NCBI GenBank assembly: GCA_019114305.1
Contig: DXFU01000083.1
Coordinates: 1 to 43,253, forward strand
Length of the DNA: 43,253 bases
Direction: 5' to 3'
Origin: Candidatus Hungatella pullicola
GTDB taxonomy: Bacteria; Bacillota; Clostridia; Lachnospirales; Lachnospiraceae
The first letter of the stretch is position 1; each line of letters begins with the position of its first letter. Both the position numbers and the translations under genes were made by a program. The notes under the pieces were generated by a model that was not told the origin of the DNA, ran no database searches, and saw nothing but the letters and a program-made list of their open reading frames with translations. Of this stretch, positions 15,794 through 25,431 are shown piece by piece.

Positions 15794-18700
15794 CTAATTC
15801 ATTTTCCCTATCTTTTCAAGTTTTTTTTCTACAAGTTTGATATTTTTTTCACCAAGTTTTTCGGTCAATATAGTCAGAAAATCATTGGAAGCATTTACAT
15901 TCCAGTTGGCCGGAAGAACCTTTTTGGCCCTTTCCTTCTCCAAATACAGGATCACTGTGTCATTCCCCTCTGAATCCTTTAAAAGGTTCATAAGCTCCTT
16001 TTCCCCTGTTTTATAGGCTGCCATATCCGGATATTTAATCCACAGTTCCCTGGGCAAAGAATCAAATGGAATAACCCTCTCACAGATTAATTTGCCCACC
16101 GGCTCATCTCCAACAGAAGCTCTGCCCTGAATAAATACCTTGGATTCCTCTGCAAACATCTCCCGCTTTCCTTCGTAATCCTTAGGAAAAACAATTACTT
16201 CCACACTTCCCATCAAATCTTCCAAAGTAACGAAAGCCATAAGCTTATTATTTCTGGTAGTCTTAACAGTCTTTCCTGTAATCATTCCCCCTACTGTCAC
16301 ATAGGAACCATCTGCCACCTTTGCCTTCTCGGTATCCGGATCTACCATAAAGTCTATGGATACGGCCGTAATATTATTCCGCCAAGTTTCCTCATAAGCT
16401 TCCAGCGGATGCCCGCTGACATAAATTCCAAGAGCCTCCTTTTCATAAGCCAGAAGCTCCTCTTTGGGAAATTCTCCCACATCAGGAAATGTTATCTGAA
16501 AATCCCTTTTTTCTTCTTCCCCGGCAAAATCAAATAAAGTCATCTGCCCTTCCATGGAGTTTTTCTTATCCCGGCTTCTGTTATCCAAAAGTTCCGGGGC
16601 CACCATAATCTTCTGTCTTCGGGTTCCAGGAAGAGTGTCCAGGGCGCCGGATTTAATAAAGTTCTCTAAGGTTCTCCTGTTAACCTCCTTGTTGCTCATA
16701 CGGTCCACAAAATCTTCCAGTGACGTAAAAAGCCCGTTCTTTTTCCTTTCATCCACAATCAGTTCCACCACAGACCGGCCAACGCTTTTAATAGCAGAAA
16801 GACCATAGCGGATGGATTGGCCCGAAACAGAAAATCCGCTTTCTCCTTCATTGATATCCGGCGGAAGAATGGCTATTCCCATCTGCCGGCAGGTCAAAAT
16901 ATACTCTGATACCTTAGTCAGATTATCCATGACAGAGGTGAGAAGGGCCGCCATGTACTCCTGAGGATAATAGTATTTCAGATAGGCAGTCTGATAGGAA
17001 ACCACCGCGTAAGCCGCAGCATGGGACTTGTTAAACGCGTACTTGGCAAAATCAATCATTTCATCATAGATATGATTGGCAGTCTTTTCATCAATTCCAT
17101 TGGACACACAGCCCGCAACCCCTTCCTCAGGGTTTCCGTAAACAAAATTCTGTCTCTCTTTTTCCATTACTGCCGTCTTTTTCTTTGACATGGCTCTCCG
17201 CACCAGATCGCTCCGCCCCATGGTATATCCGGCCAGGTCTCTTACAATCTGCATAACCTGCTCCTGGTAGACAATGCATCCGTGGGTAGGCTTTAAAATG
17301 TGCTCCAACTGCGGACAATCATAAGTAATGGAATCTCTGTCATTCTTTCCTTTCAGATATTTTGGGATGAAGTCCATAGGGCCGGGACGGTAAAGAGAAA
17401 TACCTGCTATAATATCCTCCAGGCTTTCCGGCTTCAGCTCCTTCATAAAGCTTTTCATACCGGTGCTTTCCAGCTGGAACACGCCGTCGTCCTTTCCGCT
17501 TCCAATGGATTCTAACACTGCTTTGTCATTGTAGTCAATATTGTCAATATCTATCACAATATGGCGGTTTTTCTCCGCCGCCTTTACTGCGTTCTGAATC
17601 ACCGTAAGGGTTCGAAGCCCCAGGAAATCCATTTTTAAAAGTCCCAGTTCCTCCAAGGTGGTCATGGTAAACTGGGTAGTAATGGTTCCGTCGGCTGCTC
17701 TTGACAAAGGCACATATTCATCTACCGATGTACGGCTGATCACCACGCCTGCCGCATGCATGGAAGTATGTCTGGGCAATCCTTCCAGACGCATGGACAT
17801 GTCAATCAGGTACTTCACTTCCGGATCCTGATTATAAGCGTTTCTAAGGTCAGGGCTTTGCTTCAGGGCCTTTTCCAGTGTCATTCCCAGATCTCCCGGA
17901 ATCATTTTTGCAATGGCATCACAGCGGGCATAGGGCATATCAAGAACTCGTCCCACATCCCTTACCACGCCTTTGGCCGCAAGGGTACCGAACGTAACGA
18001 TCTGAGCCACCTGATCTTTTCCGTACTTTCTGACCACATAATCAATTACTTCCTGTCTTCTTTCAAAGCAGAAATCTACGTCAATATCAGGCATGGAAAC
18101 ACGTTCCGGGTTAAGGAAACGTTCAAAAAGCAGATTATACTTTATAGGGTCAATATTGGTAATTCCAAGACAGTAGGACACAATACTTCCCGCCGCAGAT
18201 CCTCTTCCGGGGCCTACCATAATATTCTGAGACCTTGCGTAATGAATAAAATCCCATACAATTAAAAAGTAATCCACATATCCCATAGTATGAATTACAT
18301 TCAGCTCATAATGAAGTCTTTCCTTCAATGTTCCGTCATCATCCGGGTAATGCTTTTCAAAGCCTTCCTGACACAATTGATTCAAATACGTCCAGGAATC
18401 ATAACCCTCAGGCACATCATAGCGGGGAAGTTTTGTTACGCCAAACTCAATCTCCACATTACAGCGGTCGGCAATTCTGTGGGTGTTGTCAATAGCCTCC
18501 TGAGCATAGGGGAACAGAGCTCTCATCTCCTCTTCTGACTTGCAGTAATACTGTCCCCCTTCGTACCGCATACGATTTTCATCAGAAACCTTTTTTCCTG
18601 TCTGAATACATAAAAGAATGTCATGGGCCGCTGCATCTTCAGCAAAAGTATAGTGGATATCATTGGTTGCTACCAGCCCAATTCCCGTATCTTTGCTCAT

Positions 18701-19276
18701 CCGAAGAAGTCCCTGATTTACTGTTTTCTGAAGGGGGATTCCGTGATCCTGAAGCTCCAGGAAAAAGTTTCCCTGGCCGAAAATCTTCTGATAATGAAGC
18801 GCAGCTTCCTTCCCCTTATCATACATTCCTCTGGCAATATACCTTTGAACTTCTCCCGCCAGACAGGCGCTGAGTGCAATAATTCCCTGGTGATAAGTCT
18901 CTAAAATCTCATAATCCACTCTTGGTTTGTAATAAAATCCATCTACAAATCCCTTTGACACAATCTTCATCAGATTCTGGTATCCCTGATTATTTTCCGC
19001 CAAAAGCACCAGATGGTAATACCGATCCTCTCCGCTTGCATTTTCTCTGTCAAATCTGGAACCAGGTGTCACATACACTTCGCATCCAATAATAGGCTTG
19101 ACGCCTGCCTCTCTTGCGGCCCGGTAAAAATCAATCACTCCGTACATGACGCCATGATCTGTAATCGCCATGCTGTCCATTCCAAGTTCTGCAGCTCTCT
19201 GGGCCAGCTCCTTGATCTTACAGGAGCCATCCAAAAGGCTATACTCTGTATGGACGTGTAAATGGGTAAATGCCAT
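15794..19276 (-). CDS. dnaE: DNA polymerase III alpha subunit, DnaE type
   Basis: A replicative DNA polymerase; in Firmicutes DnaE extends lagging-strand primers beside PolC. The 1160 residues contain an N-terminal PHP domain (HLHVHTEYSLLDG from residue 5), the Pol III palm with GPGRGSAAGS (355-364) and the catalytic acidic cluster PDIDVDF (396-402), a helix-hairpin-helix region, and a C-terminal OB domain (VGGMITGKTVKTTRNN). The ATG is preceded by GGAG. It has its own promoter directly upstream and precedes pfkA. No intein, frameshift or truncation is seen. Confidence 0.96.
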   Translation of the reverse strand: MAFTHLHVHTEYSLLDGSCKIKELAQRAAELGMDSMAITDHGVMYGVIDFYRAAREAGVKPIIGCEVYVTPGSRFDRENASGEDRYYHLVLLAENNQGYQNLMKIVSKGFVDGFYYKPRVDYEILETYHQGIIALSACLAGEVQRYIARGMYDKGKEAALHYQKIFGQGNFFLELQDHGIPLQKTVNQGLLRMSKDTGIGLVATNDIHYTFAEDAAAHDILLCIQTGKKVSDENRMRYEGGQYYCKSEEEMRALFPYAQEAIDNTHRIADRCNVEIEFGVTKLPRYDVPEGYDSWTYLNQLCQEGFEKHYPDDDGTLKERLHYELNVIHTMGYVDYFLIVWDFIHYARSQNIMVGPGRGSAAGSIVSYCLGITNIDPIKYNLLFERFLNPERVSMPDIDVDFCFERRQEVIDYVVRKYGKDQVAQIVTFGTLAAKGVVRDVGRVLDMPYARCDAIAKMIPGDLGMTLEKALKQSPDLRNAYNQDPEVKYLIDMSMRLEGLPRHTSMHAAGVVISRTSVDEYVPLSRAADGTITTQFTMTTLEELGLLKMDFLGLRTLTVIQNAVKAAEKNRHIVIDIDNIDYNDKAVLESIGSGKDDGVFQLESTGMKSFMKELKPESLEDIIAGISLYRPGPMDFIPKYLKGKNDRDSITYDCPQLEHILKPTHGCIVYQEQVMQIVRDLAGYTMGRSDLVRRAMSKKKTAVMEKERQNFVYGNPEEGVAGCVSNGIDEKTANHIYDEMIDFAKYAFNKSHAAAYAVVSYQTAYLKYYYPQEYMAALLTSVMDNLTKVSEYILTCRQMGIAILPPDINEGESGFSVSGQSIRYGLSAIKSVGRSVVELIVDERKKNGLFTSLEDFVDRMSNKEVNRRTLENFIKSGALDTLPGTRRQKIMVAPELLDNRSRDKKNSMEGQMTLFDFAGEEEKRDFQITFPDVGEFPKEELLAYEKEALGIYVSGHPLEAYEETWRNNITAVSIDFMVDPDTEKAKVADGSYVTVGGMITGKTVKTTRNNKLMAFVTLEDLMGSVEVIVFPKDYEGKREMFAEESKVFIQGRASVGDEPVGKLICERVIPFDSLPRELWIKYPDMAAYKTGEKELMNLLKDSEGNDTVILYLEKERAKKVLPANWNVNASNDFLTILTEKLGEKNIKLVEKKLEKIGKMN

Positions 19277-19309
19277 TCTGTTCTTCTCCTTCTAATCCAT
19301 TCTTCTTCC

Positions 19310-19338
19310 AGTTTAAGCCTTTTCACATATTATGTCAA
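19310..19338 (-). promoter_or_regulatory. Promoter of dnaE-pfkA
   Basis: On the minus strand a perfect TTGACA (19338-19333), a 17-bp spacer and TAAACT (19315-19310), about 34 bp before the dnaE ATG. It separates dnaE-pfkA from the upstream hprK operon. Confidence 0.68.
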
Positions 19339-19364
19339 TTCACTGCTTTTTACGGCTGGAAACA

Positions 19365-19401
19365 ACGCAAAACAGCCCGCACCAAACCTGTGCGGGCTGT
19401 T
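19365..19401 (-). terminator. Terminator of the hprK-to-HPr-like operon
   Basis: A perfect 11-bp GC-rich stem (19371-19381 with 19391-19401) has a 9-nt loop. A T-rich but interrupted tract (TTGCGTTGTTT) follows on the minus strand. It sits 18 nt after the HPr-like stop codon. Confidence 0.72.
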
Positions 19402-19419
19402 CCCATCTTGTTTCACTGA

Positions 19420-19674
19420 TTAATTATTGCTCAGATACTTTTCTATATCAGATACTGCCTGATCCTCATCGGCTCCGTCTGCGGAGATAGTGATTGACTC
19501 ACCGGCTGTCAGGCCTAATGTCATCATACCCATAATACTCTTTGCGTTAACTCTCTTGGAATCAACTTCTACATAAATGTTACTGTCATACTGGCTGGCC
19601 ACCTGAACCAGCATAGCCGCTGGTCTTGCTTCCAAACCCGACGCAAGTTCCACTGTGACTGTTTTTCTTACCAT
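19420..19674 (-). CDS. HPr-family protein of Crh type (Glu15 instead of His15)
   Basis: 84 residues with the HPr fold. The sequence GLEARPAAM puts Glu at position 15, where sugar-PTS HPr has the phosphate-carrying His (GLHARPA), so it cannot act as a PTS carrier. Ser46 is intact in NAKSIMGMMTLGL, so HPr kinase could still phosphorylate it. This is the pattern of Bacillus subtilis Crh, which has Gln15 and acts as a CcpA co-regulator. The context agrees: crh follows whiA in B. subtilis, and here the gene lies 31 nt after whiA, with hprK heading the same operon. I chose ATG at 19674 with GAGGAGG upstream; the longer frame overlaps whiA. A role in catabolite control is likely by homology. Confidence 0.85.
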   Translation of the reverse strand: MVRKTVTVELASGLEARPAAMLVQVASQYDSNIYVEVDSKRVNAKSIMGMMTLGLTAGESITISADGADEDQAVSDIEKYLSNN

Positions 19675-19705
19675 AAATAAATCCTCCTCATTCTGTGAAC
19701 GGACA

Positions 19706-20674
19706 CTATTCCATTCTGCTGCCTTCGCCCTGCTTACGCAGATTGTCAGCCGTTTCGCAGAGCTTTCTAAGCCGGTGGTTGACTCCTGACTTTCCAACCG
19801 GAGGGTCTAAAGCCTCTCCCAATTCTTTTAATGTGGCTTCCGGCCTCTCCAATCTCTCCCTGGCAATTTCTCTCAAATTAGCCGGAAGACAGTCAAGACC
19901 GATTGTATCTCTGATATATTCAATATCTTCTATCTGCTTCATCGCAGCGGATACCGTTTTGTTAATATTGGCAGTCTCACAGTTCACCTGACGGTTTACA
20001 CTGTTGCGCATATCCTTAAGGATTCTTATATTTTCCAGTTCCATAAGAGCTACAGGCGCTTCCATCACATTGAGAATATCCACAATCTGGCTACCTTCTT
20101 TGATATAGACCACGTAGTACCGTTTTCGCTTCACAATCTTTGCTTCCAAATCAAAGGTCGCCATAATAGCCTGAAGCTGCTTTGCCTTATCCTCGGTAGC
20201 ACAGACAATTTCAAAATGATAAAATTTTTCCGGATCACTGAGGGAACCAGACGCAAGAAAAGCTCCCCTGATAAATGCCCGCCGACAGCAGGGCTGCTGC
20301 ACCACCACATTACGGACAATATTCAGGTTTTCCCCTATCTCTCCCCGCTCATCCAAAAGTTTTGTGGCCTTCAGAACTCTCACGGCATCTTCGTGCTCAG
20401 TTACAGTTACCGTATAGGTTCTGTTTCTGTTGAGCCATGCGTTTCTGCGGATCGATACATCAGTACTAATATTAAATGTTTTTTTCAATAATGTAAAGTA
20501 CTTTCTTGCAACTGCCACATTTTCCGTATGAATTTTAATGGCATACCGATCCTCTTCCGAAATCATGATTTTTCCGCACAAACTGATGATTGCCGCTGTT
20601 TCAGCAATCTGGCAGTGCCTTGCCGTACTCATCTGTCTGGAAAGCTCCTCCTTAACTCTGGAAGAAAAAGACAT
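19706..20674 (-). CDS. whiA: DNA-binding protein WhiA
   Basis: 322 residues with the WhiA architecture. A LAGLIDADG-like N-terminal domain includes CCRRAFIRGAFLASGSLSDP and YHFEIVC, without the catalytic acids of homing endonucleases. A C-terminal helix-turn-helix (ATLKELGEALDPPVGKSGVNHRLRKL) binds DNA. In Actinobacteria it controls sporulation genes; in B. subtilis it affects cell division and chromosome segregation. It follows rapZ by 2 nt and precedes the Crh-like gene, the conserved order. AAAGGA lies 10 nt before the ATG. No defect is visible. Confidence 0.95.
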   Translation of the reverse strand: MSFSSRVKEELSRQMSTARHCQIAETAAIISLCGKIMISEEDRYAIKIHTENVAVARKYFTLLKKTFNISTDVSIRRNAWLNRNRTYTVTVTEHEDAVRVLKATKLLDERGEIGENLNIVRNVVVQQPCCRRAFIRGAFLASGSLSDPEKFYHFEIVCATEDKAKQLQAIMATFDLEAKIVKRKRYYVVYIKEGSQIVDILNVMEAPVALMELENIRILKDMRNSVNRQVNCETANINKTVSAAMKQIEDIEYIRDTIGLDCLPANLREIARERLERPEATLKELGEALDPPVGKSGVNHRLRKLCETADNLRKQGEGSRME

Positions 20675-20676
20675 AT

Positions 20677-21558
20677 CTACCCATTCCTTTTCCGTTTATT
20701 GTCCTGATCAATATCCCTGTGTTCCATCTTCAGGCCGAATTCCTCATGGGATTTTAACCTTTCATAGATCGCCTTTGCAATGGTTACGGACCGATGTTTT
20801 CCTCCTGTACAGCCGATAGCAATTACCAGCTGAGTTTTTCCCTCCAGGACATAATGGGGGATGAGGAATTCCAGCATATCATGAAGTTTATCAATAAAAG
20901 TGGCGGCAGTTCCGTTCTGCATCACATAATCCCTTACCGCCTCATCTTCCCCTGTAAGAGGACGAAGGGCCTCGTCGTAGTAGGGATTTGGAAGAAACCG
21001 GACATCAAACACCAAATCAGCGTCAGAAGGTATTCCATATTTAAACCCAAAGGATAAAATGGTTATGTAAAGGTTTCTATATTCCTCATCATAGAGAAAT
21101 ATTTTTTCCAGCTCCTGCTTCAGCTCTTTGGTAAGCAGTCTGCTGGTATCTATAATATAGTCCGCCTCTTCCTTTAAAAAGGCCAGTTTCTTTCTCTCAA
21201 GGGCAATTCCCTGATCCAGCCTTCCCTCCCCCGCAAGAGGATGGGATCTCCTTGTTTCCTTATATCTTTTAATCAATGTCTGATCGCTGGCATCCAGAAA
21301 CAAAATCTCATAGGGAATCTGGTTTCTGGCCCAGTCTTCAAACACAAGATTAAGGGCCGAAAGTTCCTCTCCGCTTCGAATATCAATTCCAAGGGCTGCG
21401 TTTTTAAAGTTTCCCTGACTTCCAAGTGTCAGCTGGGCAAATTTTTCTACCAAAGGAATGGGCAGATTATCCACACAATAAAAGCCTAAATCCTCCAGAT
21501 TCTTCAGGGCAACGGTTTTACCTGCCCCTGACATTCCCGTCACAATTACCAGTCTCAC
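20677..21558 (-). CDS. rapZ: RapZ/YvcJ-family nucleotide-binding protein
   Basis: A 293-residue P-loop protein. Walker A is GMSGAGKT at residues 8-15. The C-terminal RapZ domain holds IAIGCTGGKHRSVTIAKAI. In E. coli RapZ is an RNA adaptor controlling GlmS; the B. subtilis homologue YvcJ is a GTPase/ATPase linked to competence. The start is GTG, overlapping the murB stop in a 4-nt GTGA arrangement, with AAAGGAG 8 nt upstream. It is followed directly by whiA. The RNA target in this organism is unknown. Confidence 0.94.
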   Translation of the reverse strand: MRLVIVTGMSGAGKTVALKNLEDLGFYCVDNLPIPLVEKFAQLTLGSQGNFKNAALGIDIRSGEELSALNLVFEDWARNQIPYEILFLDASDQTLIKRYKETRRSHPLAGEGRLDQGIALERKKLAFLKEEADYIIDTSRLLTKELKQELEKIFLYDEEYRNLYITILSFGFKYGIPSDADLVFDVRFLPNPYYDEALRPLTGEDEAVRDYVMQNGTAATFIDKLHDMLEFLIPHYVLEGKTQLVIAIGCTGGKHRSVTIAKAIYERLKSHEEFGLKMEHRDIDQDNKRKRNG

Positions 21559-22493
21559 TGTTTTATCTCCTTTGCATCAGGAAAGTTTCCAATAACCTTA
21601 ACTTCCATCTCCAGCTCCACGCCAAAGCGCTCTCTCACTCTCTCCCTGACCTGACGGCACAGCTCCATAATATCTGATGCCGATGCCTGATTTCTGTTAA
21701 TTACAAATCCGCAGTGTTTCTCCGAAACCTGAGCGCCGCCTACACAAAATCCCCGAAGGCCCGCCTCGTCAATAAGCTTTCCCGCAAAATAACCCTCCGG
21801 ACGCTTAAACGTACTTCCGGCGCTGGGATACTCCAAAGGTTGCTTGGCTTTCCGCCGTGCCGCCAGATCTCTCATTACGGTAAGGATTTCTTCCCGGTCT
21901 CCCTTTGCCAGCTTAAGGGACGCTTCCGTCACAATATATCCTTTTCTCAGAATACAGCTGGTACGGTAACCCAGTTCCAGTTCTTCGCAGGCAAGGATTT
22001 TTTCTTCCCCTTCCTGAGTCATCACCTTCACCCATTCCAGGACCTGGCACATCTCGGCCCCGTAGGCTCCTGCATTCATCACCACTGCGCCTCCAAGAGT
22101 TCCCGGTATGCCGGAGGCGAATTCCAGGCCTGTTAAAGATGCCTCCATAGCTGCCCTGGCAATTGTCCCGAGAATGGTTCCGCTTCCCGCTCGGATTCTC
22201 CCTGTTTCAGGATCTGCCTCACACCAGGAAAACCCTTCCGTCATTGACAGGATCACTCCGTCAAATCCCTGATCTCCCACTAACAGGTTGCTCCCGTTGC
22301 CCAGAACAAACCAGGAGATTCCTTCCTCTCTGCACAGCCTGATTACTTCCCCAAGTTCAGCTGCATTGGAGGGACTGACATAATAAGCTGCCGGTCCTCC
22401 CACCCGGAAGGTGGTATGATTTTTCATGGCCTCCTCAGTCTTAACATTCTCTTTCCCAACGGCCTGAACCAGCTTCTTATAAAATTCCGTCAT
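21555..22493 (-). CDS. murB: UDP-N-acetylmuramate dehydrogenase
   Basis: An FAD enzyme that reduces UDP-GlcNAc-enolpyruvate to UDP-MurNAc in peptidoglycan synthesis. The 312 residues include the FAD-binding motifs NHTTFRVGGPAAYYV and LGNGSNLLVGD, GTLGGAVVMNAGAYG, and YPSAGSTFKRP, in which Ser227 is the proton donor. The C-terminal GGAQVSEKHCGFVIN is typical of type II MurB. It sits between hprK (8-nt gap) and rapZ (4-nt overlap). MurB in this cluster is common in Clostridia. GAGG precedes the ATG. Confidence 0.96.
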   Translation of the reverse strand: MTEFYKKLVQAVGKENVKTEEAMKNHTTFRVGGPAAYYVSPSNAAELGEVIRLCREEGISWFVLGNGSNLLVGDQGFDGVILSMTEGFSWCEADPETGRIRAGSGTILGTIARAAMEASLTGLEFASGIPGTLGGAVVMNAGAYGAEMCQVLEWVKVMTQEGEEKILACEELELGYRTSCILRKGYIVTEASLKLAKGDREEILTVMRDLAARRKAKQPLEYPSAGSTFKRPEGYFAGKLIDEAGLRGFCVGGAQVSEKHCGFVINRNQASASDIMELCRQVRERVRERFGVELEMEVKVIGNFPDAKEIKQ

Positions 22494-22501
22494 TTAACAC
22501 C

Positions 22502-23431
22502 TCAATTTTCTCTTTTTCTCAAATTAGCCTGAACCCTGTTATACAGCTCCTGAGCTGCATTGTATCCCATTTTTTTCTGGCGGTAGTTTACTGCCGCAGA
22601 TTCTACAATTATGGCAAGATTCCGTCCTGGACGGACAGGAATGGAATGACACACAATTTTGTTTCCTAAAAATTCCGTGTACTGATCCTCCAGTCCCATC
22701 CTGTCATATTCCTTATCCCTGTTCCAGTCCTCCAATTTAATAACCATATCAATCGACTGGGTATCCTTTACACTCTCAACACCAAACAAAGTCTTTACAT
22801 CAATAATTCCGATGCCTCTAAGTTCAATGAAATGTCTGGTAATCTCCGGTGCGCTTCCGATTAAGGTTTCATCACTGACCTTTCGGATCTCTACCACATC
22901 GTCTGTAACCAGACGATGTCCCCGCTTAATCAGTTCCAGCGCCGCCTCGCTTTTGCCGATTCCGCTTTCCCCCATAATCAAAACACCTTCGCCGAATACA
23001 TCCACCAATACGCCGTGAATGCTGATACAGGGAGCCAGCTTTACCTTCAGCCAGCGAATTACCTCAGCCATGAGATCAGAAGTTGTTTTCTCTGATACCA
23101 AGCATGGAACTCCGTAGTGATTGCAAAGGTTCAGCATATCTTCATCCGGTTCCTGATTCCTGCTGTATACCAGACAAGGAATCTGACTGGAAAGCAGCTT
23201 GTCGTACATCTCCACCTTTCTCTCCCTGTTCATCTGCCGGATATACTCCTGTTCCACATACCCGATAATCTGAACCCTTTCATTATCAAAATGGTCGAAA
23301 AAGCCAGCCAGCTGCAGAGCCGGACGGTTTACGTCAGGATGAGTCAGCACAATCTTATCCGCATCAATGTCCGGCGTCATATTTTTCAGGTTCATTTTCT
23401 CAATTAATTCTGTAATGGCAACTCCATGCAT
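22502..23431 (-). CDS. hprK: HPr kinase/phosphorylase
   Basis: Phosphorylates HPr and Crh at Ser46 when glycolytic intermediates are high, and removes the phosphate when they fall. The 309 residues include an N-terminal domain (1-125), then the kinase core with His139 in SIHGVLVDV, Walker A GESGIGKS (154-161), and the signature HFIELRGIGIIDV. It is the first gene of the hprK-murB-rapZ-whiA-Crh-like operon, so the kinase and a likely substrate are encoded together. GGAG lies 9 nt before the ATG. It probably controls use of the pectin genes upstream in the window through CcpA; that link is inferred. Confidence 0.96.
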   Translation of the reverse strand: MHGVAITELIEKMNLKNMTPDIDADKIVLTHPDVNRPALQLAGFFDHFDNERVQIIGYVEQEYIRQMNRERKVEMYDKLLSSQIPCLVYSRNQEPDEDMLNLCNHYGVPCLVSEKTTSDLMAEVIRWLKVKLAPCISIHGVLVDVFGEGVLIMGESGIGKSEAALELIKRGHRLVTDDVVEIRKVSDETLIGSAPEITRHFIELRGIGIIDVKTLFGVESVKDTQSIDMVIKLEDWNRDKEYDRMGLEDQYTEFLGNKIVCHSIPVRPGRNLAIIVESAAVNYRQKKMGYNAAQELYNRVQANLRKREN

Positions 23432-23464
23432 GGCAATACGCTCCTTTTTTCCACTGTTTTTTTC

Positions 23465-23493
23465 ATACTATCACAGATTTTCTTATTTGAAAA
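23465..23493 (-). promoter_or_regulatory. Possible promoter of the hprK operon
   Basis: On the minus strand TTTTCA (23493-23488), a 17-bp spacer and TAGTAT (23470-23465) preceded by TGA (extended -10). Each hexamer matches consensus in 4 of 6 positions. Confidence 0.42.
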
Positions 23494-23528
23494 GGAATAC
23501 TTCCTCTTCTAAAGTCCATTGCGCTGCG

Positions 23529-23556
23529 AAAGCTCCTCCTTAAGGCAGGAGCCTTT
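23529..23556 (-). terminator. Hairpin after uvrC, possible weak terminator
   Basis: A GC-rich imperfect stem pairs AAAGCTCCT with AGGAGC-CTTT around a ccttaagg centre, with one bulged C. Only three T residues follow on the minus strand. It starts 3 nt after the uvrC stop codon. It may terminate uvrC poorly or stabilise the mRNA. Confidence 0.4.
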
Positions 23557-23558
23557 GC

Positions 23559-25427
23559 TTAATGGAAGAATTCATATACACTTCTGGCAGAAAGACTGTT
23601 CATCCCGGGAGTCTGCAAAAGCTCCTCCAAAGACGCCTCTTTAATGGCTTCCAGGGACTTAAACTGCCGCATAAGGGCCTTTCTTCTGGCAGGGCCGATC
23701 CCTGATATATCATCCAGCACAGAATGAACCTGTCCCTTTCCCCGTAAGCTTCGGTGATACTCAATGGCAAATCTGTGGGCCTCATCCTGAATTCTTGTAA
23801 TCAGCTTAAACCCTTCTGAATGACGGTCTATGGGGATTTCCACATTCTGGTAATACAGCCCTCTGGTGCGATGGTTGTCATCCTTTACCATACCGCATAC
23901 AGGGATTGAAAGCTTTAACTCTTCCAATACTTCCAAAGCAATATTTACCTGTCCTTTTCCGCCATCCATCATAATTAAATCAGGAAAACGGGTAAAGCTT
24001 CCCAGTTCTTCGTCCACGCCTTTTTCCTTTAAAGTCTTTGCCTCTGAAAGTCCATGGGAAAATCTTCTGGTGAGAACCTCCCTCATGGAGGCGTAATCAT
24101 TGGCTCCCTTCACCCACTTAATTTTAAACTTTCTGTAATCATTTCGCTTCGGCTTTCCATCTTCATACACAATCATGGAACCAACAGACTCAAATCCGCT
24201 GATATTTGAAATATCATATGCCTCAATTCGCCTTACCCCCCGAAGGCCCATTAAGCTGCTGACCTCATTCATGGCTCCGATGGTCCTTAATTCTTCCCTC
24301 TTGATCTTTTCCTTATCCTGAGACAAAACCAGGGAGGCATTTCTCTCAGCCAGCTCTACCAGTCTCTCCTTCTGCCCTTTCTGAGGAACAGTCAGCTTCA
24401 CTTTCTGCCCTCTTCTTGCAGACAGCCACTGGAACAGTATTTCTTCATCCTCCGGCCGGATCTGCGTCCAGATTTCCTTGGGAATAAAAGGGGTTCCGGC
24501 ATAAAACTGCTTGAGAAAACTGGACAGAATCTGCCTGTCATCTTCAGCTGTGGCAATGGACACATGAAAATGCTCTCTGCCAATCAGCTTCCCTTCTCTC
24601 ACAAAGAATACCTGAACCACTGCGTCCTTCTCATCCCTTGCCATGGCGATTACATCCCGGTCTTCTGTGCCGCTGCTGGTAATCTTCTGCTTCTGGGCAA
24701 CCTTTTTAACACTGGTAAGAAGATCGCGGTATTCAATGGCCTTTTCAAAGTTCATATCATCCGATGCGGCCATCATTTTTTCTTCCAGTCCCTTTAATAC
24801 CTTATCGTATTTCCCTCCAAGAAATTCCAATGCCTGGGATATATTTTTCCCATACTCCTCTTTAGATACATACCCCTGACAGGGCGCCTGGCACTGTTTA
24901 ATATGATAATTCAGACAGGGCCTGTCTTTTCCCACATCTCTGGGCAGATTCCGGCTGCATGTTCTGATCTGATACAGTTTGTGAATCAGCTCTATGGTAT
25001 CCTTGACCGCTCCAGCGCTGGTATATGGTCCAAAATATCTGCTTTTATCCTTTTTCATATCCCTGGCAAACAAGATTCTGGGGAAATCCTCATAGACAGT
25101 CACTTTAATGTAAGGATAGGTCTTATCATCCTTCAGCATAGTGTTGTATCTGGGCCTGTACTCTTTAATCAGGTTGCACTCCAGCACCAAAGCTTCCAGC
25201 TCCGAGTCCGTGACAATATACTCAAACCGAGCAATTCTGGACACCATCTGCTCAATCTTTGCCGTCTTGTTCCTGCTGCTCTGAAAATACTGTCTCACCC
25301 TGTTTTTCAGGCTGATAGCCTTTCCCACATAAATGATCTCATCCTTTTTATCGTGCATCAGGTAAACGCCCGGCTGGGAAGGCAGCTTTTTCAATTCTTC
25401 TTCAATGTTAAATCCTGTGTTGTCCAA
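23559..25427 (-). CDS. uvrC: Excinuclease ABC subunit C
   Basis: Makes both incisions in nucleotide excision repair with UvrAB. The 622 residues include an N-terminal GIY-YIG nuclease ([21 protein letters not shown], residues 13-90), a cysteine cluster, a UVR domain ([21 protein letters not shown] near 220), the RNase H-like C-terminal nuclease ([13 protein letters not shown] and [13 protein letters not shown]) and tandem helix-hairpin-helix motifs ([13 protein letters not shown]). The start is TTG with AGGAG 8 nt upstream; the next in-frame ATG would remove part of the GIY-YIG domain. It follows the acetyltransferase by 4 nt, suggesting co-transcription. Confidence 0.95.
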   Translation of the reverse strand: MDNTGFNIEEELKKLPSQPGVYLMHDKKDEIIYVGKAISLKNRVRQYFQSSRNKTAKIEQMVSRIARFEYIVTDSELEALVLECNLIKEYRPRYNTMLKDDKTYPYIKVTVYEDFPRILFARDMKKDKSRYFGPYTSAGAVKDTIELIHKLYQIRTCSRNLPRDVGKDRPCLNYHIKQCQAPCQGYVSKEEYGKNISQALEFLGGKYDKVLKGLEEKMMAASDDMNFEKAIEYRDLLTSVKKVAQKQKITSSGTEDRDVIAMARDEKDAVVQVFFVREGKLIGREHFHVSIATAEDDRQILSSFLKQFYAGTPFIPKEIWTQIRPEDEEILFQWLSARRGQKVKLTVPQKGQKERLVELAERNASLVLSQDKEKIKREELRTIGAMNEVSSLMGLRGVRRIEAYDISNISGFESVGSMIVYEDGKPKRNDYRKFKIKWVKGANDYASMREVLTRRFSHGLSEAKTLKEKGVDEELGSFTRFPDLIMMDGGKGQVNIALEVLEELKLSIPVCGMVKDDNHRTRGLYYQNVEIPIDRHSEGFKLITRIQDEAHRFAIEYHRSLRGKGQVHSVLDDISGIGPARRKALMRQFKSLEAIKEASLEELLQTPGMNSLSARSVYEFFH

Positions 25428-25431
25428 TCCT

